The notes under the pieces were generated by a model. It did no database searches. It saw only the letters and a program-made list of their open reading frames with translations, and was not told where the DNA came from. A stretch of 19,460 nt of DNA from an uncultured Chloroflexota bacterium (GTDB lineage Bacteria > Chloroflexota > Anaerolineae > Caldilineales > Caldilineaceae): positions 1 to 19,460 of the forward strand of contig CAIRNL010000358.1 of assembly GCA_903879975.1 (NCBI GenBank), given 5' to 3'. Below, one piece after another: positions 5,924-13,938 of the stretch (position 1 is its first letter; every line of letters starts with the position of its first letter). A program made the position numbers and the translations under genes.

Positions 5924-6670
5924 ATGGGGTTTGCGAATCGGGTAGCGTTGGTGACAGGTAGCAGCCGTGGTATCGGTGCGGCGATTGCGCTGGAACTGGC
6001 GGCTGGCGGCGCCAAGGTCGCTGTGCACTACCGTGGCAACGCAGATGGCGCCAACGCTGTCATGCAGCAGATCACAGGGGCTGGCGGCGCCTGTGCCATT
6101 TACCAGGCAGATGTCAGCGACACGGAGCAGGCTGCTGCGCTGGTAAAGCAGGTACAGGCTGACCTGGGTGGCCTGGACATCCTGGTGAACAACGCGGGAA
6201 CGACGCGCGACACTCTGCTGATGACCATGAAGGAAGACGACTGGGATACGGTGATGAACACCAATTTGCGCAGCGTCTATGCCGTCACAAAGGCGGCAGT
6301 GCGCGGGATGGTGCGCCACAAGTGGGGACGCATCATCAATATTACCAGCGTTGTGGGGATCGCCGGGCAGGCGGGACAGGCCAATTACGCGGCGAGCAAG
6401 GCCGGTATTATCGGCTTCACCAAGAGCCTTGCACGTGAGGTCGCAGGCCGCAACATCACGGTGAATGCTGTGGCGCCTGGTTTCATCCCTACTGCACTCA
6501 CCGATGTACTGACAGACGAGCAAAAGAACGCGATTTTATCTAGCACGCCTGTCGGCCGCATGGGAACGCCTGATGAGGTGGCCTGGGCGGTCGCCTTTTT
6601 GGCAGACGAACGCTCCAGCTTCATCACGGGGCATGTGCTCAGTGTAGACGGCGGGCTGGTAATGGCGTAG
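5924..6670 (+). CDS. fabG: 3-oxoacyl-ACP reductase FabG
   Basis: FabG is the NADPH-dependent short-chain dehydrogenase that reduces 3-oxoacyl-ACP to 3-hydroxyacyl-ACP in the elongation cycle. Seen: the cofactor loop TGSSRGIG (11-18), NNAG (89-92), the catalytic tetrad N114, S142, Y155 and K159 (ITSVVGIAGQAGQANYAASK), and the closing VDGGLVM. Length is 248 residues, normal for the family. ATG 5924 has AGGGGA three bases upstream and is preferred over a GTG 33 bases earlier. Location next to fabD supports FabG rather than another short-chain dehydrogenase, though the family is broad and paralogues exist. nusB follows after 40 bases. Confidence 0.9.
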   Translation: MGFANRVALVTGSSRGIGAAIALELAAGGAKVAVHYRGNADGANAVMQQITGAGGACAIYQADVSDTEQAAALVKQVQADLGGLDILVNNAGTTRDTLLMTMKEDDWDTVMNTNLRSVYAVTKAAVRGMVRHKWGRIINITSVVGIAGQAGQANYAASKAGIIGFTKSLAREVAGRNITVNAVAPGFIPTALTDVLTDEQKNAILSSTPVGRMGTPDEVAWAVAFLADERSSFITGHVLSVDGGLVMA

Positions 6671-6710
6671 TCGACTGTCTGCGGACAGGAAGTTGAGCGG
6701 TACTTTGACT

Positions 6711-7253
6711 ATGATCCCGGCGGCATCGGACAAGGACCCGGCTGCGCAACAGCGGATACCGGCCGGCAACAAGGCGACCAGTCGCAACCATCAGGTACAG
6801 ATTCTAGACAGGCAACTGGCGCGGCGCCTGGCCGTACAAGCTCTTTTTGAGATAGACAGTGTCGGTCATCTACCGGGTGACGTGGTAGAGGCTCGTCTGG
6901 CCAATCCTGATCCAAACGACAACGGCCCAGATCCCCAGATCGCAGTGAGCGACACAGCTTCTGCCTTTCTGCGTTTCCTGGTGGCTGGTGTGATCGCCCA
7001 CCGCAGTTCGCTCGACGATATGATCGGGCGCTATGCACCGGAATGGCCGGTGAATCAGTTGGCCATCATCGACCGCAACGTTCTACGGCTTGCGCTCTTT
7101 GAACTGGGCTGCGGCCAGGTGCAGACGCCTCCGAAAGTCGTGATCAACGAAGCCGTGGAATTGGCCAAACGTTTCGGCAGCGACAACAGCCCGCGATTTG
7201 TCAACGGTGTACTGGGTTCGGCGTTGGATGAGGTTCAGAGGAAACCTTTCTGA
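6711..7253 (+). CDS. nusB: Transcription antitermination factor NusB
   Basis: NusB joins NusE (S10) on boxA RNA during rRNA transcription antitermination. The 180-residue protein has an N-terminal extension of about 30 polar residues, then the all-helical NusB fold: RQLARRLAVQALFEID (about 34-49), NQLAIIDRNVLRLALFEL in the middle, and PPKVVINEAVELAKRFG with SPRFVNGVLGSALDE at the end, all family hallmarks. ATG 6711 is used; an in-frame TTG at 6693 would add six residues but has its ribosome binding site too close. It sits between fabG and the tat genes and ends two bases before the tatA/B start, suggesting one transcript. Confidence 0.93.
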   Translation: MIPAASDKDPAAQQRIPAGNKATSRNHQVQILDRQLARRLAVQALFEIDSVGHLPGDVVEARLANPDPNDNGPDPQIAVSDTASAFLRFLVAGVIAHRSSLDDMIGRYAPEWPVNQLAIIDRNVLRLALFELGCGQVQTPPKVVINEAVELAKRFGSDNSPRFVNGVLGSALDEVQRKPF

Positions 7254-7255
7254 TC

Positions 7256-7840
<585 letters not shown>

Positions 7841-7842
7841 CC

Positions 7843-8646
7843 TTGAGCCAGGTTCATCCCACATACGATCCAATCGACGAAAGCCGCATGACGCTCATGG
7901 ATCATCTCCGTGAGCTGCGCACGCGTCTGATCTGGGTGGTTGGTGCGCTGGTAGCCGGGACAGCTACCTCTATGCTTTTTGTCAGCCCACTGTTGAAGTT
8001 CATTCTTCTGCCTCTCACCGAAGTAGGCGCCCGGCCCATGGCTATTGGCCCGACCGACACCATCAGCGTCTTTTTCAAGGTCAGTTTCACCTGTGGCGCC
8101 GTGTTGGGGATGCCGGTCATTGTCTATCATGTTGTTGCGTTCATGTCGCCCGGCCTCTATCCGCATGAGAAGCGCAACCTGATTCTGACTCTGCCTGGCG
8201 TCATGCTGCTTTTCGCTATTGGTGCCCTGTTCGCATACTTCATGCTCTTGCCGACTGCAGTTGGCTTTCTGCAGGGCTTTCTGGGCGACATCATTGCCCA
8301 GGAATGGACCATCGACCGCTACATTGGTTTCGTCACGCGCATCGTTTTTTGGATTGGTGTGGCGTTCGAGATGCCGTTGGTAATCGCTTTCCTGGCGCGT
8401 GCCGGCATCGTCAGTGGCCCGCAGTTGCTCGGCTTCTGGCGGCATGCCATCGTGATCATGGCGATTATAGCCGCAGCGATCACGCCGACCGTGGACCCTG
8501 TCAACATGACGCTTGTCATGGCGCCGCTGTTGGTGCTCTATTTTGGCAGCGTAGCGATTGCGTTCGCTATTTACAAGCCACGCGCACCACGCGATTTCTC
8601 GCGGGAAGACTTCATTCCCAGAGAGTACCAAGACCGCGATGAGTGA
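7843..8646 (+). CDS. tatC: Sec-independent protein translocase TatC
   Basis: TatC is the multi-span membrane receptor for twin-arginine signal peptides and exports folded proteins with TatA/B. Seen: the N-terminal signature HLRELRTRLI (21-30), the cytoplasmic-loop motif SPGLYPHEKRNL with its conserved glutamate, and about six hydrophobic segments, including one with PLVIAFLARAGIV. It ends in a basic tail. Length is 267 residues, normal. The start is TTG at 7843, two bases after the tatA/B stop, supported by GGAGGAG five bases upstream; internal ATGs at 7888 and 7897 lack such a site. Confidence 0.95.
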   Translation: MSQVHPTYDPIDESRMTLMDHLRELRTRLIWVVGALVAGTATSMLFVSPLLKFILLPLTEVGARPMAIGPTDTISVFFKVSFTCGAVLGMPVIVYHVVAFMSPGLYPHEKRNLILTLPGVMLLFAIGALFAYFMLLPTAVGFLQGFLGDIIAQEWTIDRYIGFVTRIVFWIGVAFEMPLVIAFLARAGIVSGPQLLGFWRHAIVIMAIIAAAITPTVDPVNMTLVMAPLLVLYFGSVAIAFAIYKPRAPRDFSREDFIPREYQDRDE

Positions 8647-8658
8647 GCGTGACGAGCC

Positions 8659-8856
8659 ATGGATCGTCACGCGTTGATTGCCCGCAAGGACGAAGTGCGC
8701 CGGCTCCTTGAGGTTGTCCAGCGCGAGATAGAGCGTGGCCAGGCATTGCCGTCGACCTGGCAGATGCGGCGCCACATGGGCGGTCTTCAACGCCAGGTCG
8801 AGCAGCTCATGGCCGAGGAATATGCATTGCGCCTGGCGATCGACCGGGCTGGCTGA
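8659..8856 (+). CDS. Small helical protein of unknown function
   Basis: A 65-residue protein, not recognised. It is highly charged and almost wholly helical in character (KDEVRRLLEVVQREIERGQ, then RQVEQLMAEEYALRLAID), consistent with a short helical hairpin or coiled coil. There is no membrane segment or signal peptide. Codon use, with G or C mostly in third positions, matches its neighbours. It follows tatC by 12 bases and lies just before the terminator, so it is probably the last gene of the tat transcript. The ribosome binding site is weak. Confidence 0.6.
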   Translation: MDRHALIARKDEVRRLLEVVQREIERGQALPSTWQMRRHMGGLQRQVEQLMAEEYALRLAIDRAG

Positions 8857-8890
8857 CCCTGGCGGAAGGAAGCAGTGCGGTGGGTGGCAG

Positions 8891-8934
8891 AAAAACATCG
8901 TGCAGCGCAACGATTTGCGCTGCACGATGTTTTT
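8891..8934. terminator. Perfect bidirectional intrinsic terminator
   Basis: A 20-bp perfect stem (8891-8910 with 8915-8934) and a four-base loop CGAT. The arms begin with AAAAA and end with TTTTT, so a T-run follows the GC-rich core (CATCGTGCAGCGCAA) on either strand. It lies between the convergent 65-residue gene and the acyl-CoA ligase and can end both transcripts. Confidence 0.93.
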
Positions 8935-8971
8935 GGATGGCGGATGGCGTGGGGCCGTGAGTCGACGGGTG

Positions 8972-10708
8972 CTATGTGCCAGTCGACTGTTTGGCCTTCT
9001 CTTCTTCTACAAGCTGGCGGCGCAGCACCTTTCCCACCTGGGTTTTGGGTAGTTCGGTGCGGAACTCAACGAAGGTCGGCACTTTGTAGGGCGCTAGTTT
9101 TTCCTTGCAGAAGGAGCGGAGTTCTTCCGCTGTGGCCGACTGGCCTTGTTTGAGTACGACGAAGGCCTTGACCGTCTCGCCGCGTTTGGCGTCCGGAATG
9201 CCGACGACGGCTGCTTCCATGACCTTTGCGTGCATGAAGAGCACCTCTTCCACCTCGCGCGGCACGATGTTATACCCGCTGGCGATGATCAGATCCTTCT
9301 TGCGGTCGACGATATAGAAATAGCCTTCCTCGTCCATCTTGGCAATGTCGCCAGTGTGCAGCCAGCCATCGGCGTCAATGGTCTTGGCCGTCTCTTCGGG
9401 ATTATTGAAATAGCCCTTCATGACCTGCGGCCCGCGGGCTATGAGTTCCCCTTCCTCGCCAGTACCGAGGAACTTGTAATGGCCGTTTTCATCTGCTTCC
9501 AACGAGACAATGGCAATCTCGGTGCTGCAGATTGGGATGCCGATGGATCCCACCTTGGCGCGCCCCATGATAGGGTTGGCGCAGGTGACGGGTGATGACT
9601 CGGACATGCCGTAGCCTTCGACCAGCCGCCCGCCGGTGATTTCGTCGAACTTTTGTGCGACCTCGACAGGCAGGGCTGAGCCGCCGCTGAGGCATGCCTT
9701 GATGGAGCGCAGGTTATACTCTGCGACGCGTGGGTGGTTGATGATCGCAATGTACATGGCTGGGACGCCAGGATAGAGGGTGATGTTCTCTTTGGAGATA
9801 ATCTCCAGGTTGTGGGTCGTGTCACGCGGGTCGGGCGCCACCACCAACTCGCTACTGATACTGACACAGAAGAGTACACCGACGGTCATGCCGTAAACGT
9901 GGAAGGATGGCAATGCAAGCAGCAGTTTCTCGCTGCCGCGCACCACAGAGGGCATCCAGGCAATCATCTGTGTGGTGTTGGCGACAAGATTGCGATGGGT
10001 CAGTTCGGCGGCTTTCGGCAGGCCGGTCGTACCGCCGGTGAACTGAAAAACGGCTGTATCGGTGGCCGTGTTAAAGGTGAGGGCCGGCGCCTTGGCCGGG
10101 TAGCGCTTGACCAGATCCTTGTAGTGGAACACGCCGGGGCCGTCCGGCACCTGGGCGTACATTCCCTTGGTGGCGAGTTGCTTGTTGACCGTCTTGCGGA
10201 AGATTCCGGTAAGATGATCCGAGAGGTCAGTGAGTATGATGGTCTTGATATCGGTGTTAGGTTGGATTGTTTTGACCCGATCATATAGGCCTGACACTGT
10301 GACCATGACCTCGGTGCCGCTCGACTTCATCAGCGGTTCGAGTTCGTGAGGCGGGTAGGTCGGGTTCGTGTTGACCACGACGCCGCCTGCCTTCAGGACG
10401 CCGAAATAGATGACAACCTGCTGAGGGCAGTTGGGCAGCATGATGGAGACCCGCGTGCCCTTCTTCACGCCCTGCGCTGCCAACGCTGCTGCAAAACGGT
10501 CGCTCAGTTCGTCCACTTCGCGATAGGACAACTTACCCTGCACAGCGAGTCCGAGGGGGAGATAGCGTAACACCATGCGTACCGCTGTCTTGTTCGGGAA
10601 CTTGCGTGCTGAATCAACGAGGAATTGCTGAACTGTGATGTCAGGGACATCAATCGTCGCGGGAACACCCTGCTCATAGTGTGTAAGCCACGGGAAATTC
10701 GAGGACAT
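8972..10708 (-). CDS. fadD: Long-chain fatty acid-CoA ligase (AMP-forming)
   Basis: A 578-residue adenylate-forming enzyme that activates fatty acids to acyl-CoA through an acyl-adenylate. Seen: the P-loop FTGGTTGLPK (223-232), matching the FadD form rather than TSGTTG, EGYGMSESSP (364-373), GWLHTGD (448-454) and DRKKDLIIASGYNI (468-481). The catalytic lysine is in PKTQVGK (K560). The sequence DITVQQFLVDSARKFPNKTA near the N-terminus is typical of bacterial FadD. ATG 10708 has AAGGAG five bases upstream. It is convergent with the tat run and divergent from the OsmC-like gene; a promoter lies at 10851-10859. Chain-length preference cannot be read from sequence. Confidence 0.93.
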   Translation of the reverse strand: MSSNFPWLTHYEQGVPATIDVPDITVQQFLVDSARKFPNKTAVRMVLRYLPLGLAVQGKLSYREVDELSDRFAAALAAQGVKKGTRVSIMLPNCPQQVVIYFGVLKAGGVVVNTNPTYPPHELEPLMKSSGTEVMVTVSGLYDRVKTIQPNTDIKTIILTDLSDHLTGIFRKTVNKQLATKGMYAQVPDGPGVFHYKDLVKRYPAKAPALTFNTATDTAVFQFTGGTTGLPKAAELTHRNLVANTTQMIAWMPSVVRGSEKLLLALPSFHVYGMTVGVLFCVSISSELVVAPDPRDTTHNLEIISKENITLYPGVPAMYIAIINHPRVAEYNLRSIKACLSGGSALPVEVAQKFDEITGGRLVEGYGMSESSPVTCANPIMGRAKVGSIGIPICSTEIAIVSLEADENGHYKFLGTGEEGELIARGPQVMKGYFNNPEETAKTIDADGWLHTGDIAKMDEEGYFYIVDRKKDLIIASGYNIVPREVEEVLFMHAKVMEAAVVGIPDAKRGETVKAFVVLKQGQSATAEELRSFCKEKLAPYKVPTFVEFRTELPKTQVGKVLRRQLVEEEKAKQSTGT

Positions 10709-10850
10709 GGTCGCTCCTTGTTAGAATCGCGTTCGAATGGTTGTTGAACGGCTTGGCTCTACCTGCATGCGGTTGCGACCTTCTCTGTGCTGGTTCGGCT
10801 AGTTCACAACGGCTTTCAGTTCAAGGCCAAGGGAAAAGCGGCTAGGCTGG

Positions 10851-10859
10851 ATTATAACA
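10851..10859 (-). promoter_or_regulatory. Extended -10 promoter for the acyl-CoA ligase
   Basis: On the minus strand TGT precedes TATAAT (10851-10856), a perfect extended -10 element. The -35 at 17 bases (TGCACT) is weak. The start would be near 10844, giving a leader of about 136 bases. It is only 12 bases from the -35 box of the divergent osmC promoter, so the two polymerase sites overlap. Confidence 0.6.
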
Positions 10860-10867
10860 CACCTGCT

Positions 10868-10896
10868 TTGACAAGTGCATCCTGCGGGCATATACT
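10868..10896 (+). promoter_or_regulatory. Sigma70 promoter for the OsmC-like gene
   Basis: TTGACA (10868-10873), 17 bases, TATACT (10891-10896), identical in both hexamers and spacing to the promoter at 3693. The start would be near 10903 and the leader about 91 bases, including the hairpin at 10919-10951. Confidence 0.75.
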
Positions 10897-10918
10897 CAGT
10901 TGAAGCGAGTCAACCATC

Positions 10919-10953
10919 AGGAACAGCCGCTACAATTGGGCGGCTGTTCCTTT
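10919..10953 (+). promoter_or_regulatory. Terminator-like hairpin in the osmC leader
   Basis: AGGAACAGCCGC (10919-10930) pairs perfectly with GCGGCTGTTCCT (10940-10951) across nine bases, and a short TTT follows. It begins about 16 bases after the predicted transcription start and ends 40 bases before the ATG. It could be a weak terminator (attenuator) or a stabilising 5' hairpin; the short T-run argues against full termination. Confidence 0.55.
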
Positions 10954-10993
10954 CCGGGCGAATACACCGGATACAGAGCCGGGTGAAGTGGAG

Positions 10994-11419
10994 ATGGCGA
11001 AAACCTCAGTACAGTGGATTGCAGGCAAGAGCTTTCTAGGGGTGGGCGACAATGGGCGCAGCGTGGTGATGAGCCCCGCTGACGGACCGGGCGTCAGCCC
11101 TATGCAGATGTTGCTGCTCGGGCTTGGCGGCTGCACGGCGATTGATATTGTCGATATTTTGCAGAAGCAGCATCAGCCTCTGGAGGATATTTGTGTTGAG
11201 ATCAGCGGTGAGCGCGGCGCAGAATGGCCCAAGCCGTGGAGCACCATTCATATTCACTACGTGCTCACAGGTGCCGGGCTCGATCCGCACAAGGTGGAGC
11301 GCGCCATCGACCTCAGTGTGAACAAGTACTGCGGCGCACACGCGACGCTGGTGGGAGTCGCAACCATCACCCACGACCACGAGCTGCGCACAGCCGAGGC
11401 CTCACTCCAAGCACAATAA
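10994..11419 (+). CDS. OsmC/Ohr family protein
   Basis: A 141-residue OsmC-family protein. Family members with two conserved cysteines are thiol peroxidases acting on organic hydroperoxides. Seen: GGCTAIDIVDIL with C47 and KYCGAHATL with C113, in the expected places, and the conserved PMQMLLLGLGGC helix. It resembles the general OsmC/YhfA-like branch rather than Ohr. ATG 10994 is used, with GGGTGA seven bases upstream; an in-frame GTG at 10988 would add two residues. It is the first gene of a run with thioredoxin, which may supply reducing power (inference). Confidence 0.9.
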   Translation: MAKTSVQWIAGKSFLGVGDNGRSVVMSPADGPGVSPMQMLLLGLGGCTAIDIVDILQKQHQPLEDICVEISGERGAEWPKPWSTIHIHYVLTGAGLDPHKVERAIDLSVNKYCGAHATLVGVATITHDHELRTAEASLQAQ

Positions 11420-11600
11420 CGGGTGCAGAACGGGGGAATGTGATGACCCGGGCTGGGTGATTCACGGCAGACACTGGGCCGCGAGGCGCTGTGTCTGAGG
11501 GAAGCAACTGGCGAGGCTGTGCGTTGCACCGGAGATTTTGTTGCTGTGCGTTTTGGCTGCAGCCCGCCTCTGAGCTGCAGCGAGCCGTAATCAGGCAGGT
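11420..11600 (+). other. Structured spacer between the OsmC-like and thioredoxin genes
   Basis: No gene is supported in these 181 bases, but they hold clear symmetry. One hairpin pairs CAGACAC (11468-11474) with GTGTCTG (11491-11497), closing on GCC-GCGA-GGC (11478-11487), a GNRA-type tetraloop. A second pairs GCTGCAGC (11556-11563) with GCTGCAGC (11574-11581), each a palindrome. A direct repeat GCTGTGCGTT occurs at about 11516 and 11543. No T-run follows either hairpin and no convincing promoter is seen. Confidence 0.45.
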
Positions 11601-12008
11601 ATGACGGTGTTTGGCAGATTTTTGAAGCACATTGGCGGCAAGCAGCCGCCTGTACCTCAGCCTGGACAGCCGGCGCCATCCCCTCTGGTTGATGTGACCG
11701 ACAGCGATTTTGTCACTGTGGTAGAGCAATCGTCGCAACTGGTCGTCATTGATTTTTGGGCAGAGTGGTGCGAGCCGTGCCACATCATGTCGGCCTACGT
11801 CGGCTTCCTGGCTCGGCAATATGTCGGCCGCGTGCTGGTGGCTGCTCTCGACGTCGACGAGAACCCGGATACGCCGGCGCACTTCAAGGTCATGGGGCTG
11901 CCGACCTTATTGATGCTGCGCAAGGGACAGGAAGTCGATCGCATTGTGGGTGTCATACCCTATGAAGAAATCAAGGCACGGGTAGAATATCTGCTCGTGA
12001 GCGAATAA
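11601..12008 (+). CDS. Thioredoxin-fold protein (CEPC active site)
   Basis: A 135-residue thioredoxin. The fold starts near residue 29 (LVDVTDSDFVTVV), with the active site FWAEWCEPCHIM (C57, C60), DVDENPDTPAHFKV, and the cis-proline segment GLPTLLML. A typical thioredoxin has WCGPCK; here glutamate and histidine replace glycine and lysine, which should shift redox potential or partners. The first 28 residues are an extra proline-rich N-terminus (KQPPVPQPGQPAP) with no signal peptide or lipobox. It lies between the OsmC-like gene and proS. The ribosome binding site is weak (CAGG close to the ATG). Confidence 0.92.
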   Translation: MTVFGRFLKHIGGKQPPVPQPGQPAPSPLVDVTDSDFVTVVEQSSQLVVIDFWAEWCEPCHIMSAYVGFLARQYVGRVLVAALDVDENPDTPAHFKVMGLPTLLMLRKGQEVDRIVGVIPYEEIKARVEYLLVSE

Positions 12009-12040
12009 TCAGCGGGCCACCAATCGAGCGGAGCTATTTC

Positions 12041-13822
12041 ATGCGTGTATCCAGGCTGTTTTTTCAGACATTGCGCGAAGTGCCGGCCGATGCCGACATC
12101 GTCAGCCACCAACTCATGCTACGTGCCGGCATGATCCATCAGATCGCGGCCGGCATTTTCGATTTCCTACCGCTGGCGCTGCGCACCAAGCACAAGATCG
12201 AGAACATCTTCCGTGAGGAAATGGATGCGATCGGCGGCCAGGAAGTGACGCTGCCCATGGTGCACCCAGCCGAGCTGTGGCAGAAGACCGGTCGTTGGTA
12301 CCAGATTGGCAGTGACATGGCGCGCTTCAAAGACCGCAACGACCGCGACATGGTCCTCGGCATGACGCATGAGGAGATCATGGCGGACCTGGCTAAGAAG
12401 TTTATCAAGAGCTACCGCCAGTTGCCGACGATGCTTTACCAGATCCAGACGAAGTTTCGCGATGAGCCCCGGCCGCGGGCAGGTTTGCTGCGCGTGCGCG
12501 AATTCACGATGAAAGATGCTTATACCTTTGACCGCGACGAGGCAGGTATCGACGCCTACTATCCGCACTTCTATCAGGCCTATTTCAATATCTTCCGTCG
12601 CTGCGGCGTGGATGTGGTGGCTGTGAAGAGCGACACAGGCATGATGGGCGGGCGCATGGCCCATGAGTTCATGGCGTTGACTGATATTGGCGAAGACACG
12701 TTGGTGCTCTGCGATGCCTGCGGCTACAGCGCCAATCGCCAGGTGGCCGTTTTCCGCAAGCCAGAACCGCCTGTCGCTGATGCGCTGCCCATCGAGGAAG
12801 TGGCCACGCCCAACGTCGCCACCATCGCTGCGCTGGCTGATTTTTTGGACATTGCCGAGAGGGAGACGGCCAAGGCGGTTTTCCTGATCGCTGATGTCGA
12901 GCAGACCGACGGGAAGGTCAAGGAGCAGTTCGTCTTCTGTGTCGTGCGCGGGGACATGGAACTCAACGAGACCAAACTCACCAATACGATCAAGGCGCGC
13001 CGTCTGCGACCTGCCACGACGCCCGAGATCAAGTCGACGGGTGCTGAGCCGGGCTACGGCTCACCCATCGGCATCCGGCGCGACCAGGTGCTGCTGGTGG
13101 TCGACGAGCTTGTGGCACGCAGCGCCAACCTGGTGGCCGGCGCCAATCGTGAGGGCTACCACCTGCGCAACACAAACTATGGACGCGACTATGAGGCTGA
13201 TATTGTTGTGGATCTGGTCGCGGCCAGCGATGGCCACGCTTGCGTGCAGTGCGGCGCGCCGCTCCACACCTCGCGCGGCGTTGAGGTTGGCAATATCTTC
13301 AAGCTTGGCACGAAATACTCCAAGTCGATGGGCGCCACCTACCTTGATGAAAATGGCGAGGAGAAGCCCATTGTCATGGGGTCGTACGGTATCGGCTCAG
13401 GACGGCTCATGGCAGTGATCATCGAAATCTATCACGACGACGCTGGCATCCAGTGGCCCATTACGGTGGCGCCGTACCAGCTCCTGTTGGTGAGCCTGGC
13501 GACGGAAAAGACCCCCGAAGTCGTTGAGGCTGCAGAGCGCCTCTATGCTGACCTGCAGCGTGCCGGCGTCGAGGTGCTCTACGATGACCGCGACGAGCGT
13601 GCGGGGGTGAAGTTCAACGATGCCGACCTGTTGGGTATTCCCATTCGCCTGACTGTTGGCGCCAAGGGGCTGAAAAACGGTGTTGTGGAGGGCAAACTGC
13701 GCCGTAACGGAGAGAGCTTCGAGTTTGCCATCGATTCGATTGTGGGTGACGTGCGAGCGTTGGTCGCGGCTGAGCTCGATCGGGTCAATGCAACAGCTGT
13801 GCCCATGCCGTTTGAAGATTGA
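12041..13822 (+). CDS. proS: Prolyl-tRNA synthetase, bacterial type with editing domain
   Basis: A 593-residue class II synthetase that charges tRNA-Pro. Seen: motif 2 region FRDEPRPRAGLLRVREFTMK (139-158), GMTHEE (107-112), and the motif 3 region GSYGIGSGRLMAVIIE (447-462). The C-terminal anticodon-binding domain runs from about 474. Between about 225 and 405 lies the YbaK-type insertion that removes mischarged alanine, including ETAKAVFLIAD with its lysine. The insertion is bracketed by CDAC (224-227) and CVQC (401-404), a likely zinc site. The motif 3 residues after GIG are SG where VS is usual. CGGAG lies seven bases before the ATG. Confidence 0.97.
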   Translation: MRVSRLFFQTLREVPADADIVSHQLMLRAGMIHQIAAGIFDFLPLALRTKHKIENIFREEMDAIGGQEVTLPMVHPAELWQKTGRWYQIGSDMARFKDRNDRDMVLGMTHEEIMADLAKKFIKSYRQLPTMLYQIQTKFRDEPRPRAGLLRVREFTMKDAYTFDRDEAGIDAYYPHFYQAYFNIFRRCGVDVVAVKSDTGMMGGRMAHEFMALTDIGEDTLVLCDACGYSANRQVAVFRKPEPPVADALPIEEVATPNVATIAALADFLDIAERETAKAVFLIADVEQTDGKVKEQFVFCVVRGDMELNETKLTNTIKARRLRPATTPEIKSTGAEPGYGSPIGIRRDQVLLVVDELVARSANLVAGANREGYHLRNTNYGRDYEADIVVDLVAASDGHACVQCGAPLHTSRGVEVGNIFKLGTKYSKSMGATYLDENGEEKPIVMGSYGIGSGRLMAVIIEIYHDDAGIQWPITVAPYQLLLVSLATEKTPEVVEAAERLYADLQRAGVEVLYDDRDERAGVKFNDADLLGIPIRLTVGAKGLKNGVVEGKLRRNGESFEFAIDSIVGDVRALVAAELDRVNATAVPMPFED

Positions 13823-13832
13823 ATGGCGGCAG

Positions 13833-13909
13833 ATCTGTCAACGGGGCATGGTGGATTGGGAACTAAACGGATTCTGCCCGACATGCCTGACCATCGACCC
13901 TTGACAGAT
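13833..13909 (+). other. Nested inverted repeat in the proS-folC spacer
   Basis: ATCTGTCAA (13833-13841) is the exact complement of TTGACAGAT (13901-13909). Inside it, GGCATG (13845-13850) pairs with CATGCC (13882-13887). Together they could fold about 77 bases of RNA into one branched arm, filling most of the 116-base spacer. No T-run follows. TTGACA inside the right arm has no -10 box at proper distance, so I do not call it a promoter. Confidence 0.45.
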
Positions 13910-13938
13910 ACCGTATTTCCCATCTGCGATTCTTATTG

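Noticed and set aside
12009..12040. T-box leader before proS
   Set aside because: Only 32 bases separate proS from the thioredoxin stop, and no T-box sequence or terminator hairpin is present.
13901..13935. TTGACA before the FolC-like gene as a promoter
   Set aside because: No acceptable -10 box lies 16-18 bases downstream; the hexamer is part of the inverted repeat.
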